Of a stretch of 64,000 bases of DNA, positions 34,081 through 46,519 are shown piece by piece (the stretch's first letter is position 1; every line of letters begins with the position of its first letter). The translations under genes were made by a program, and so were the position numbers. The notes below the pieces were generated by a model. It did not search any database and was not told the origin of the DNA. It saw only the letters and a program-made list of their open reading frames with translations. Origin of the DNA: Salticus scenicus (lineage: Eukaryota > Arthropoda > Arachnida > Araneae > Salticidae); NCBI GenBank assembly GCA_963930645.1, contig OZ005655.1, forward strand, positions 131,653,626 to 131,717,625, read 5' to 3'.

Positions 34081-35262
34081 GCTATTTATGACCTTGCCAT
34101 CTTTCTGGTAAGAGATGAATCCCACGGCGGTAAAATTCCGGCGATTTCGAGTCAAAAAATTCTTGGACGGCAGTTTTCACAGCATCAAGATCATCAAAGA
34201 TTTTCTGACTGAAGGAATTGTTCAACGCGCAAAATAGGTGATAGTCAGTTGCTGCCAAGTCAGGAGAATAGGGAAGGTGAGGTAAAACTTCCCAACCAAA
34301 GCCCAGTAACTTTTGGCGAGTGATAACAGCAGCATGTGGCATGGCGTTATCGTGATGAAGGATAACACCGCGACCTGGCATCTTTGCTACCAAATTTGAA
34401 TGCAGCCTGTCTAACTGTAGACAGTAGAAGGCAGCATTGATGGTTTGGTTGAGTGGCAGGACCTCCCAGTGAATTATTCCCTGCACATCCCATCACACAC
34501 TCAATAACACCTTCTTGGGATGAAGTTCAGCTTTCGAAGTCAATGCAGGCAGATCAGAAGGGCGACACACAGTTCTACGACGCTTTACGTTACGGTACAT
34601 AACCCATTTCTCCTCTCCTTCCACAATTATTGTCAAGAATGGGTCATTTTTGTACCGGGAAAGCAAGGAAACACAGGGGGCGATTCGGTCATCCTGTTGA
34701 TTAGCTGTCAGGTTATGTGGAACCCAACTATCCAACTTTCTCGTAAAACCCAACTTAACCAGCCGTCTCTCGACCGTTGTCCGGTGTACGTTGAAGGTCT
34801 CCACTAATTCTTGCACGGTTGGGTCGGGTTGTTCCTTATAGCTTGGTCAATATCGTCGTCTCCAACGTATGATTGCTGTCCACTCCTAGCCTGATCTTGG
34901 CAGCTTCTGTCTCCTTCCCTAAATTTATGAAACTTTTGACGACATGTGCTTTCGTCTATTGCATCCTCCCCATAAACTTGGCACACATTGCAACATGCTG
35001 CGAGGCGACTGCCGTACTCTTTTTATCAAACTCGTATAACAAACAATGTCTTATATGCTCCTTCTCGTTTTCCATGTTACACCCTCTGATGTTTTTTTTT
35101 TTTAGATGATTAACTTTGTGAGACACGATTCATTTATAAGTGAGGCATCCCCACGTTTTGATTGGCCGACTGTTTGTGTCATTACAATGTCAAGTGTGAC
35201 GTCAATTCCATTGCAAATTTGCATATCCAAAAACGGGTAGAACTTTCGCACTCACCCAATAT
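34050..35262 (-). mobile_element. mariner element (cecropia/Hsmar1-like), one end visible
   Basis: A mariner transposase pseudogene with upstream non-coding sequence that ends, on the minus strand, in a plausible terminus TTGGGTGAGTGCGAAAGTTC (35,243-35,262). The distance from the start codon (about 190 bp) fits mariner 5' regions. The matching opposite end is missing, so the element is probably truncated or decayed at its 3' side. Confidence 0.75.
34082..35075 (-). pseudogene. mariner transposase pseudogene (DD34D)
   Basis: Cut-and-paste transposase, normally about 345 residues. Start: MENEKEHIRHCLLYEF at 35,075, matching the family N-terminus. Then VYGEDAIDESTCRQKFHKFR (HTH region), QELVETFNVHRTTVERRL (second HTH), LDSWVPHNLT (WVPHEL motif), EGEEKWVMYRNVKRRR, HHDNAMPHAA, YSPDLAATDYHLF and LPERWQ. 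The second and third catalytic Asp are present (HHDNA; ATDYH). The first, normally GDEKW, reads GEEKW. Breaks: frameshift near 34,987; frameshift near 34,810-34,816; TGA at 34,490-34,492 where a Trp is usual; frameshift after LPERWQ. Resembles the cecropia/Hsmar1 group. Not functional. Confidence 0.93.
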
Positions 35263-35264
35263 TC

Positions 35265-35925
35265 ACACCCAAAACAAAAATATTTGTTTACAAAAACCTT
35301 ACAACAATATTATTTAAGTGCAATTATTATCGTTAACAATTTAATTGTAATTGAAATTAAGCGAAATCCCTCCTACCCATGTGCGCAATGACACCTACCA
35401 GGCAAGGAGAGATTGCGCAAAATAGCTCTTTTGGTTTTATTACAGCTGTTGCTTTAAATTATAGCATAACAACAAAATAGTAATCAAAATGCACATAAAA
35501 CGAATGAATTCAAAGTTATTCCTCAATAGTTTAGCAAAAAATTAATATTTCGATTTTTTATATTATTTTGTTGAATTGTGCGCAAATTCTCTTGCTTCAC
35601 CTTACATATTGTTATTGCCCAAACATCAGTGAGGCATCCCTGAAATTGGCTGTATATTTTTTGGTACATACAATGGCTAGTGTACAAGGACACTACTAAA
35701 TTATTTACTAGGATAATGAAGAGTGTATGGAGAAGAAATTTCTTTTAAATGCATTTTAACATGCTTACACTGCATTCAGCAAAATCAAATTAAAATACAT
35801 TATTAAAATAGGCAAAAGCGTGTATTTTGCAGGTAATGGTGTGCCTAGAATAAGTGAGTAGTTAACACGGCTACACGAAATATTTTCGACGTATTGTTTT
35901 TTATAACTAGTAAGTATTGGATGTG
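35265..35925. other. AT-rich non-coding, no feature
   Basis: A 'gtgaggcatccc' phrase occurs at 35,141 and 35,629; otherwise nothing recognised. Confidence 0.4.
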
Positions 35926-35929
35926 AATT

Positions 35930-36880
35930 TGTGGAAGTTTTATACCGATACTGGATAAAGAAAACAAATATTAAACCAGAGACCTCATTTTTGAAATTCA
36001 AAGTTTTTTCTTGTGTCTGTATCGATAGCTGTCTATCTATTTCTACGCACCGCGCGAAAGGTCACAAAAATCATCCTTATAACATGAAATTTGGTACAAA
36101 TATGTATGTTCTAAACGAAATTAACTATATAGCTATGATGTATATAGCATTCGTGACTCGCAGAAACAAATAAGTAAATTCCGATACATCTTTTACATAC
36201 TATCCGTCTCACATATGTTTGGTGCACTTAGATATCATAAAAGTTATTTATGTATCATTGATGCATTTCTGAAACACACTGCTTTCCCGTAAAGGGGATT
36301 AAATTTCAACATAGCAGCGTCACGGATATGTGCTCAAATCGAATCAGCATAGTTTTGCATAATACTCATTTCACATACTAAGTTTAATGCATTTATACAC
36401 TGCAGAAACTGAGATATAACTTTCTGTGAAATTGTACTTTCCCCTAAATGAGATTAAATTTTAACATAGGAGCATCGCGGATATGCGCCAAAATTGAATT
36501 AGCATAGTTTTCCATAATACTCATTTCACATGCCATGTTTGATACATTTATGCAATGCAGAAACTGAGATATATAGTTTTCTCTTAAATTGGGGTGAGGG
36601 GTGGAGGGAATCGCCGCATACCAGTGCAACATTTTGGACGAATCCTGAAAAAATAGCAATTTTAACTATCAGCCGCAATTTAAATGAAGGTCCAACAATT
36701 GGTTAAATTCTGCCCACTGGTTTGTCCTCAAAAATTTTCTAACACACGGGCATACATTTTCTAAAAGTGGTCAAATCGGGTTCATGACATCTGAAACCGG
36801 GTAAATCCATAGAAAACCGGGAGTTCGAAAATTTTCACGCATCCAATGTATTCTTCTTATGTATATAGAGAAACGTACTA
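35930..36880 (-). repeat. R1-related repeat with two internal 160-bp units
   Basis: Minus-strand orientation: ends with AAAACCGGGAGTTCGAAAAT, CACGCATCCAAT and a hairpin-like CTTCTTATGTATATAGAGAA. Two internal units (about 36,285-36,440 and 36,440-36,600) share GATTAAATTTCAACATAG, GCATAGTTTT(G/C)CATAATACT and CAGAAACTGAGATATA. Confidence 0.7.
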
Positions 36881-36949
36881 ATAGCATTCAAAATTATTTT
36901 GCTACTATAAGTAAAATATTGACAATAAATTAATAGCCTAATTAAATGG

Positions 36950-39900
36950 CTATGATTTAACCAAGAATTAAATTATGTGAGACTTTATGTCAAAATGTAT
37001 CTTATTTGAAGGGAAATCTTTATAACTTGAAAATCAAATTAAAATTTAATCGAAAATCTTCCAGATGAAATCATTTTAATCTCATAATCGGATATCCCAT
37101 TTTATAATTAAATATATTAATCAAATGGTTTAGTATTCATCAATTATTTACGCACCCAAATGGATGATCTTTCCCATGAAAATCTGAAACATTAGTTTTT
37201 CCCCAGAAAAATTGGTGATTCAATAATAAAATTAGTATCATAGTATGCATATGTGATTTTGAAATGAAAAGTGCATCATTTATGCAAAAATATCTTAAAA
37301 TATTTTAAATGTATTGAACTTTTTCTATTTCAGTGTTAATCATTAAAAATGCAACATTTTAAATTTACGACGTATATAAATGAATTATTTCCCTTCTAAT
37401 AAATAATCTATTTATTTAGGTATTATAATTAAGTTATGGCCGACCGTGAGTCAAATTTCATTTTCTTCAAACGAAATATTATTTGAAGCCTGGAAATGAG
37501 ATTAAAATGAAAACCTTATTTGAATTTTGTAAAATGAAACATACGATTAAAACAAAATATATTAATTAGATGCCCTAAAATTCAATTATTTACCCACTCA
37601 AATAAATACTCTTTTCCATAATTATTCGTAACACAGTTCCCCCTGCAGAAAAATAACATTAGTACAATAATGAGGTACCTAGCCAATCAATTTTAAGTGA
37701 TTTTAAACAAACTTACAAAATGCCAAATGTTATACCTGCGGGAGAACAGCAATAAATTAAACGAGCTGGAAACTTTTCTGGCTACATATCGTCTATAAAA
37801 TTGCATTTGTAAAACTTAGAGTATAAATAAGTAGATTTTCCTAATTACATGCTTATGCATATATGTTTGTGAATATATATATATATAAGAGTAGTTGAAA
37901 AGGGTAGAGTAAACAGAAATGTAAGTCAAAATTTATTGAAACGAAAATAAGATTTTTATAACGTGGAAAACATATTAAATTGAACTGAAATAAGAATGAA
38001 ACAAAGACACGATTTTAATTAAAAATTCATGAAATTTCGATTAAAAATTGAGTATATTTAAATATATTATTGAGCGTATATACGTTCTACACAATTCATT
38101 TGTTTATGCACAAAAATGAATGGTTTTTATATAATAAGTATAAATAAAGTCAAAATAATATTCATTTACATATACTTTGGCTATAATTTTAATAAATGTA
38201 TAACGTGTATAAAAGAGTAAAATAATTTATGAAAATTCTATACTTTGGAAAATTGTTTTGACTGAAAAATTTAAAATGTACTGATATTAATTATAACATC
38301 CTTAGCAGAAACAATGCAACATGGCAGCGAATGCTGTGGATTGTTTAAAACTCTACAGATTAATTTAATAGTTCTAAAAGGGATGCCTGGCTTTAAAATG
38401 CTAATACAATTTGCATTACACCTCTATAGGTACTGTACTTGTGGCATATTTTTAATTTATTTTCTTTGCAGATGCAAATTATATGTGTCTGATGAATTGA
38501 TATTACTTCCTATGATACCAGATTTGGTTTGGTATTCTTGGATCGCAGATAAATTTTGTTCTGCTGCAGATACAGAAAATTTTGCTTCTGGGCTTATAAC
38601 AATATTAATAATAATAATAATAAAAGAAAACGATTTTTTACTCATATATATACGGGTTTTTAATTGCCCAAGTAATTTCTTACATTTGTCATAGACTAGA
38701 AGCTTGAATGCTAGCTTTTAAAATTATGCACTATTACGTTATTCTCGTCAATTTCTTCTTCGACATGTACTGTGATCTACATTTTCATATAGGACTTGTT
38801 TTTTTTTTTTTTTTTTTTTTTTTTCCCCTGTAAATGCAATTCTTATTCAATAACATATATATTTTTTTCACCCCAAAACACAATGATCACAGATTGGTCA
38901 TAGCACAAGACTGAGATTTGAGAATCTGCATAAATAAGAGGTTCTACATATTTTCACAGAAAGTCATCTATACAAAGTGTTTTTATTTTTAGAATCTATT
39001 AATGATTAAAAAAATAATAATAATAATAAATAAATAAAAAATAGGTTGCCCTTTTTATTGAATTCTCCCCGTCGGTCCTTTTATTTTAGAGTCAGCACTA
39101 TTTAAATTTAAAAAGTACATGCATAAACCGTAAATTTTTTCACACAATGGAATATGAATAAAGAAAATATTGAATGAGTGTTTGAAGCTAATCATCACCT
39201 ATAATCAATTTCATCTGCATGTTTAATTTTTAAAATACGCTTAATATATTTTTTTTTTTTTTTTTTTTTTGATATTTAAAACTACAAAATTTACTTACGT
39301 TTTTTAATTAATAGGTTAATTTTGTTTTATTATTCGAAAATTAAACTTTAAATATAAATTAATTAATCAAATAAACTCCCTTCCGGATTCTAGCATATAC
39401 ATAATTAATCACATATACAAATGAGAATATCGGAAAACTTCTCAAAATTTTATTTTATTTTAAAAGAAAAGACATATTTTCCACTTAAAAATGAGATTGC
39501 AATTTAATTGAAATCCAATTCAATAACTAAGCATGATTTTAATCTCATGAAACAACTGACTTACGTAAAATATACTAATCAAATGCTTCACAGTTCAGTT
39601 CGTCTATCACAAATCTGCACAAACGGGTTTGTGCACAATATACGACAAAAGTAAAATAACTCCAAAACAACGAGACTTACAAAAGTGCATCTGAAAGGAT
39701 TTTGAAATGACTTTGGACAATCAGCGGTATTTATAAGGAAATATAAATAGATTGAAAACAGTTCCAATTTGACTAACATTAATAATGAGATTTTAAATCC
39801 CCTGAAAATACAGAATAAAATGATTTTGAAGTATTTTGAGTTCATATGTAGTGTAACAATTAATTGAATGCAGCAGAATTGTTTTGGCATTATATTGTTT

Positions 39901-41240
39901 CTAGAACAGTAGTCAAAGCTGGTAAATAAAATTATAACATTAATCAATACCCAGCTTACTAAAAACTAGTTTAATTAGAAGTCGTAATTAAATAATTTGA
40001 CGCTATATTTTATCTTCAACATGAAACTGGAAATTAAATTAGAATTTAATTGGAATCCGACTATATTTAAAAATAATTTTAATCGCATGAAATGAAATAT
40101 CTCGCGAAATTAAATACATTAGTCAGACGATAATTATCAATGAATACAAACAAGTTCGCAACATACTTTTCTATAAAATACTGAAAACACTAATGAGATT
40201 TATATTGTCTATAGAAAATGATTTTAAAATAACTTATAAAAGCTAAAAGTGTAACGAAAATAAAAACATTAATATTACAGAATTACAACTTTTACTACCA
40301 TAAGTGACATTAAAAACGTTTACATATACAGAATATGCATTTATGAAAATAAGAATGAATTAACCTTTTAATGTTCACGATTTCGCAGTAAGCATAAAGA
40401 TTTAACGATTTTTTATTCATCAATTTTTCAATATATTTTCCCCGTTTTAATCTTTTTTTTTTTTTTTTTTTCATTTTTATTCATTCTCTGTTCGATGGAA
40501 GCAGCACTACTTCAAAATTTATCAAATGAGGATTTAAAAGAAGCTATACACGGAAGTCAATTTGAATGTCTTAGTAGGCTAGGCTCTACTGCACCTTGCT
40601 TCTTTGATGTTTCTTTCTCTCTTCTTTGATGTTTCTTCAGTGCGTTTACTTACAAAGTTGTTTAGTAATTAAATTAATTATTATTTGAATTTAATCAAGT
40701 TAACACAGAGATGTTTCAAATGAAAAATATCTTGAGGGTTAAAATTGCATTTATTTACATATATTTATGATCAGCTACGTATCTAATAAGCATTTTTGAA
40801 ATTCAATTTAGCAATTTTCATAAGAAAATATATAATAAACATTACAACAAGGTTAAACACGCCTCAAAATTGTTCAAAATGCGTTGTCTGAAAAGCAGAA
40901 TTACATATTAGAAGCTTAAAATGTAAATAATTTTACAACATTAATTTTTCGCTTATTGTTAAATAGCTTAATTAAATATTTTAATCAAAACATTCCAGAT
41001 TTTATGTGAAAATTTACTTTAAACACGATACCAGAAATCAAATTAAAATGTAATTGAATCAGACTCAGAACAACATTATTTTAATTTCGTGAAAGAGTAT
41101 ATCCTATTAAAATTAAGTATATTAATCAGATGTCTTACAATAAATTAATTATTTACTCCCTCAAGCAAATTCTCTTTACCATAAGAGGCTGCATAGAAAA
41201 AAAAAATGTATTAATGATAATACTCTAATAATGAGATTTA
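36950..41240 (+). repeat. Decayed satellite S2, period about 505 bp
   Basis: An anchor of type ATTTTAATCTCATGAAA followed by ATATATTAATCAAATG and CAATTATTTAC(C/T)CAC recurs near 37,072, 37,550, 38,009, 39,533, 40,072 and 41,082. Intervals are near 470-540 bp or multiples of that. Units also share TCAAATTAAAATTTAATTG upstream. The units are strongly diverged and interrupted by T-runs at 38,801-38,824 and 39,251-39,270. Non-coding. Confidence 0.7.
38314..38694 (+). other. Unassigned 126-codon open frame
   Basis: The longest single open frame outside the transposases on this strand. It holds a hydrophobic stretch (CTCGIFLIYFLCRC) and a CTTTGCAG acceptor-like sequence at 38,464-38,471. The downstream part (SDELILLPMIPDLVWYSWIA) looks somewhat protein-like, but it then runs into (ATA)n translated as poly-Ile. 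It lies inside the S2 satellite region. I recognise no domain and think a gene is unlikely. Confidence 0.15.
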
Positions 41241-41861
41241 TACAGTACTTATACACTTGGGAATTCAAGAATACAAACATTTTGCCTTCCGTTCTGAAGG
41301 TTTGTATGAAATGGATCAATACATATAAACACATGATCGATTCAACCGAAGGCAGCACAGCTGGTATGAAAATGCAAACCATTAAGAATTTATTTCAGAT
41401 TTAAAATTGCACGAAATAAATCTTTTAAAAGACGGAAACATGGAATAAAATTACTTTGTTCTCCATTCAATTATAACATTTAAAGACAGAGAACAAATTT
41501 GTTGCAAGAATATGAAATGCATGGAAGAATAATTGTTATGTGTTTGTATAAATCTTTTGTGATAATTTTGGAATAATTTAAATAGAAATTTAAAGATAAT
41601 AATTTCAAACTATGGTAAGCATATACTTGGAGTTCAGATACAAATTAATATTTCTCACATTTATCTATACATAAATAATTATGTATTTTAAACATATAAT
41701 TCCATTATTATAACTTCTAAGATTAATTCTGTCCATTTATCTTATTATTTACAATTAACATATGAATTACACATATTTTTCCTACTAAATAAAGCTTTCA
41801 GATAGCATTCTCAACAAACTAAAGGATGATTCAATCTTTTTATGCAAAACGATGTCAGCAT

Positions 41862-42250
41862 TATGCAAAACATGGCTGAATCCCAGCCATGTTTTGCATG
41901 CATAATCAAGTGAGTATGCGGTTTTGGTTGCAATTAATATCAACTAGGAAGGTTTAAGATTCTACTATGCAAAAACTACTGTCTGAATCTTAGCCAGATT
42001 TTGAACACATAGACTCTTTATTATGCAGTTTTGTTTGTAATTCAAATTAACCAGGTGAGTTTCAGCATCTCCTACGCATAAATAATTGACTGAATCACAG
42101 TCATATTTTGCATAGCATGGTCTTTTAAGTATGCAATTTTGGTTGTGATTCAAATCAAACCCAAGGGTTTGAGCATGAACTATGCAAAAATTGCTCGCTG
42201 AATCACAGCCATATTTTGAACACATAATCACCTAAGTAAGTGGTTTTGAT
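41862..42250. repeat. Tandem repeat, about 3.5 units of 105-120 bp
   Basis: Anchors CTGAATC(A/T/C)(C/T)AGCCA(T/G)(A/G)TTTTG(A/C)A, TATGCAGTTTTG(T/G)TTG and TACTATGCAAAAA recur near 41,875, 41,985, 42,095 and 42,200. The first unit includes ACATGGCTGAATCCCAGCCATGT, a short palindrome. Confidence 0.82.
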
Positions 42251-42289
42251 ATCTGAAAGTAAAAGAATAAATTCATGTTTTGGCTGACA

Positions 42290-42535
42290 GTGGTGGTGGT
42301 GTTAGGGTTTATGATAATTGACTAAGTGAAGGTCCCATGCTAGACGGTGTGATTTCCTTGGGGCGGAGAATTCTAAAGGGCATACTAGCAAGCATGCACG
42401 CGAATTTAGAAAAAAAATCATAGAAAACGCAGAACGGTTAAATCAACGATCGCGACCTGAGATCGAACCTATGACCTCCTGTCCACCAGCTTTGAGAACA
42501 GAACCTCTCTGCCACTGGTAGAGTCGACCGACAGA
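42290..42535 (-). repeat. tRNA-derived SINE
   Basis: Minus strand: TACCAGTGGCAGAGAGGTTC as A-box region (about 42,498-42,518) and GGTTCGATCTC as B box (42,459-42,469), with normal spacing. The body contains the CGCGAATTTAGAAAA..AACGCAGAACGGTTAAATC block homologous to the 57,937 SINE. Possible 5-bp GACAG duplication at the edges. Confidence 0.82.
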
Positions 42536-42539
42536 TGAA

Positions 42540-44630
42540 ATTTAGATTATGATACAAAACATTCGCTTCAGAAACAATTTGATTTTCTACTTATCCTATT
42601 TACAACAATTCAATCCCCATTGAAATTGTTTTTATGAAAACACTTTTGGGGGAAAAAAAGTACAACAATTTTAGCTATTTGTATATTTTTCGCATAGAAA
42701 TGGGCAAATTAACTTCTCAGATTGTGAATAAAAATAAAATGCCCAATAATTTATTTATAATCTCAAGAATGATCTTTATTTTGAATGTATAAAATGCGAA
42801 ACTAAATTAAGTGAAATTTTGCATTTTAAAACTTTCAAAATAAACCGATTTTCGAAGAACAAGCAGTGCTTTAACGGTCATGAATTTTGTGAATGTGAAT
42901 TCGAAATTTAAAAAAATGCATTATGCAATAAATAATAATAGGCAAATTTCCCCATAAGTTAACATGGTATTTGGCTGATTTGATGCTCTTTAAGATAGAG
43001 TTTTAAGTTAAATGGCTAGATAGATAGCAGCACTTGCAATGAGCTATTTAATATATATATATATATGTTTTGAAATAATTTTCTATAATATCACAGAGAC
43101 TGAAGTATACTTATCACCTAAAACTTGAAAACTTGTATAACAGCACCACTTGGTGGGCGATGTACATCAAAATTAACTCTCTCTATAGTTTAAACAGCAA
43201 AGCTAAAAATATTATAAACATATTATTTAATTGGTTATTTTTTTCTTTAATTTTAATAAACAATATTGTAAGTACACAGACAATTTCCTTAATATTTAAT
43301 AATTTAAAGTAATAATATAAAGTTAAAATAATAAATACACTGGAATTAATTTAGTACGTAGTATTAAATATAACCGGAGTCATCTTGAAATGCACAGAAG
43401 CTCGCGAAAAACACATAGAAGCAAATGTTGTTAGCAATTTAACTATATTTTTAAATAAAAGGAAATTTACATCATACATTGTAACAACATTACAAAATTA
43501 ATGCAAAAGAAACTAGATTTCTGCATCAGAAAATTGCATTCGGGGATAAACATGCCATTATCGTAAAAGAGAATTATTACTTTACAAGTTCAAACATTCA
43601 TGTAGTCTAAACATATCGTTATGCGGGTTTCCCTATTTGATATGCTAAACACGCAGATAAAAGAAACGCATTTCTCGGCAAATGATAATATCAAGTATTC
43701 GACTGAGTATTTACAATTGTGAATAAATACTTTTTTAAACAAAATGTATTACTTTAAATACTATAACAAAAAACATTTCCTATTTTTGCAAAATTGCCCA
43801 AACAATTTTTTTTTATTTGATTTGAAGCATGTTTATATTCTAGTAAAACATTTGATAATTTAAATAAACTTTTTTTTTTACATTTCTATTTATAATAACG
43901 ATAATAATAATATAAAATAATCTGGTATAGTTCCTACTATTTTCCTCTTATCCTAGAGTACTATAAACATATTTTTATAGTTTAAGGTTTAAGATAAGAT
44001 GTACTATATTTGAACTTTTTTGTGTTACTAGAAAAAATAGTTCAAAATAGTTTTAGAAACAGTCTTATATTTCAAACATTACTGTGTGAGGTTGAGGTCG
44101 AACTAACCCCTCATTTAGAAACTCCCTTAACCCCCATTTAAATATATTATTTATTAAGTTTTAAAAAAAATCATATTAATCAGAGAGTTTTCTATAACAC
44201 CGAGCACCCAACCTATTTATTATTAGAATTTATTCGACTAATTTTAAGTAGCCCTGTATATTATATACACAGTGTACATGTATCAAAAGGTGTACTTAAA
44301 TTTAGGAAAGAAAAGAATATTATAACACAATCTGAAATGTTCTTCTAGCCATATCCAACTTTAGCTCTAATACATTTGAATTTTTTTGTGCGGTCCTATA
44401 ACTAAAAGATATATGAATTTTATAATGAAGGATGTATGTTTTTCTTTCTGTATAACACACGCATACAAAATATATACATATGTTTATTTGATTTGATTTT
44501 ATATAGTCTAACTAAAGTTATTACACTGAACCGACGAGAAATTTTGTCTACAGACGTAAATCTGAATATTTTTTATGTCCATGTACTCGAACCATGTGTC
44601 CGATCTCAATGAAAGGTTTCATGTACTATT
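42540..44630. other. AT-rich non-coding, no gene
   Basis: AT runs (43,050-43,066), T-runs and otherwise unremarkable sequence. I see nothing to annotate beyond an isolated CACCACTTGGTGGGCGATG motif at 43,146-43,164. Confidence 0.45.
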
Positions 44631-44637
44631 CCCCATA

Positions 44638-45769
44638 CAGGGTTCCCAGCATCAAAGACACTCAAAAATAGTTGCTTTAGTTGCCTTTAATGTATGAAAT
44701 AGTAGCCAAAATAGTAGCCACACCGATCTAAATAGTAGTCTTGAATTAATATATATATTTATTTAAGCAGTTTTTGGAGATAATATGGTCAAAAGATATA
44801 AAATTGACCTAAGAAATTAGATACCTTTCTTGTAAAAGAAAATTGATACAAGAGTAAAGGCATATAAAACAGAGTTTACATAGCAAGAATAAAAAAAAAT
44901 AAAAAAAAAATCTGTAGAGCCTTTTTGAGACACCAATTAGAGAGATCTAAAACTGACCTACTTAATCAGGATAATTGTTAATTTTTTTTATAATAACCAC
45001 GGAAAATTAACAATAATTTGATGCAAAAAAGATATCTAAAAAGGAATTTATATAGCAATTTTCAAGAAAATTATTAGAACTGTTTTGGGGTTACTTTAAT
45101 CAAAATGTGGCAAATTCAATTGTTGACCGGAAAACAACAATTACATACGAAAGGATAGCTAAAAGGGAGTTAATATGGAGAGTTTGAAAAAAAAAATTTG
45201 CAGCCATTTTGCGAGAACCGCAAATTGACCTACTTATATGCAGAAACAGAAAGCCTATAAATTTTTCTGAACTAACCAACTAATGCATATGAAAGGACAT
45301 CTATAAGAGTGATTATATACAGTTTTATGGTCCCACTTTTGGTTTCCAATGTCACACTTTCGGATATCCAACTTTCACTAAAAGTTGGAAAAATCATCTG
45401 TACACCACACCTGCCTGAATTCTGAAGTTTCATCGTTCTATATTTATTAGTTTCGAAGATGTAATAGTCAGAAGATCTCTCTCTCTTTCTCACCATACAC
45501 ACACAAACTGCCAAAAACCACTGTTTCCGGCACAGGAAACCTTAAAACATGTAAATCAGATTAAAACTCAAAAATGAATTTTTTGACCGAATACAATAAA
45601 TATTCCCATTGCCTTCGGTAGTCGAATAATGGAAGTAAAAATGCAGTAAAGGTGCAGAAAAAATAGTGGGGAACAATTTTTTGTTCAAAATAGTCTCCAT
45701 TTTGCCATAGTAGCCTGGGGTTGATTTTAGTAGCAAATAGTTGCTTTTTAGTCGCCGCTGGGAACCCTG
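44638..45769. mobile_element. hAT-like non-autonomous element, 1.13 kb
   Basis: Inverted ends CAGGGTTCCCAGC and GCTGGGAACCCTG, extended by imperfect pairing of 'AAAATAGTTGCTTTAGT' with 'AAATAGTTGCTTTTTAGTCG'. Both ends are flanked by CCCATA (44,632-44,637; 45,770-45,775). CAGGG-type termini with 6-8 bp duplications fit hAT elements. An R1-type repeat fills most of the interior. No transposase. Confidence 0.8.
44740..45645 (-). repeat. R1-related subfamily R2, copy 1
   Basis: Closely parallels 62,260-63,215: TTGACCGGAAAACAACAATT, GGAAAAATCATCTGTACACC, TGAATTCTGAAGTTTCATCG, GCCAAAAACCACT, AAAACATGTAAATCA and the terminal hairpin near 45,605-45,637 (CTTCGGTAGTCGAATAATGG), then poly-A. It lies within the hAT-like element. 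Confidence 0.82.
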
Positions 45770-46037
45770 CCCATATGGTGCAGGTTTAGGTTACCGAGTT
45801 TAGACTTGCTGCACTATAATTAGTTTTTGAGGTATGCCGATAGCAGACTCACATACACACACACACACACAAACCAACCAACAAAACATTATTTTTTGAT
45901 TCAGGGAACTTCAAAACGTTTAATTCCAGAAAAAAATTAGTTTCGAATGTTTAACCCCAAAACAATCCTTTCTCTACAGATATGGATAAGTGAAATTAAA
46001 AAAGTAAAATCTTTTAATGTATTACAATGGGAAATAG

Positions 46038-46188
46038 GCATAGGGTAATTGCACCAGTGACACTTTTAGAGTAATCTCTGATGTTTTTAATGTTCTAGTC
46101 ATCAGAAAATGTTTTTAGAAATCTTAAGTTAATACGTGCGGCATGAAAGACATTCAGAACCACATATATGTTACAATATATACATTTG

Positions 46189-46234
<46 letters not shown>

Positions 46235-46508
46235 TATTATGAATTTTTATCATACACTCACTCAATGTTCCAGTAATTGACACTGCCAGTTTTTAATTTT
46301 ATCAGTAATTGGTATCCTATGTTCCAGTGTTTGACATTGCTAGTTATTCATTTTACCTGTTATTAGCACCCTAGGCCACAGTGTTTGACATAAAATGTTA
46401 AAAATATGTAAAATGTATGCTTTTATTATTTTTCTTATCTATTTATTATTTCGGGATATATGTCAATTACTGGAGCATGTCAATCACTGGAGCACCTACC
46501 CTATTCAT
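46038..46508. mobile_element. MITE with repeated CCAGTNNTTGACA motif
   Basis: The left side CATAGGGTAATTGCACCAGT pairs imperfectly with right-side ACTGGAGCACCTACCCTATT. The motif GTTCCAGT(A/G)(A/T)TTGACA occurs at about 46,267 and 46,323 and inverted near 46,459 and 46,477. An (AT)n tract lies inside (46,193-46,226). Non-coding. Confidence 0.6.
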
Positions 46509-46519
46509 AATAATTTTAA

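Noticed and set aside
39588..39947. 119-codon minus-strand frame
   Set aside because: Falls across a decayed S2 satellite unit and has no recognisable domain; the residue pattern follows AT-rich composition.
41862..42250. CRISPR-like array
   Set aside because: Repeats are diverged, have no unique spacers of constant length, and the genome is eukaryotic. It is an ordinary tandem repeat.
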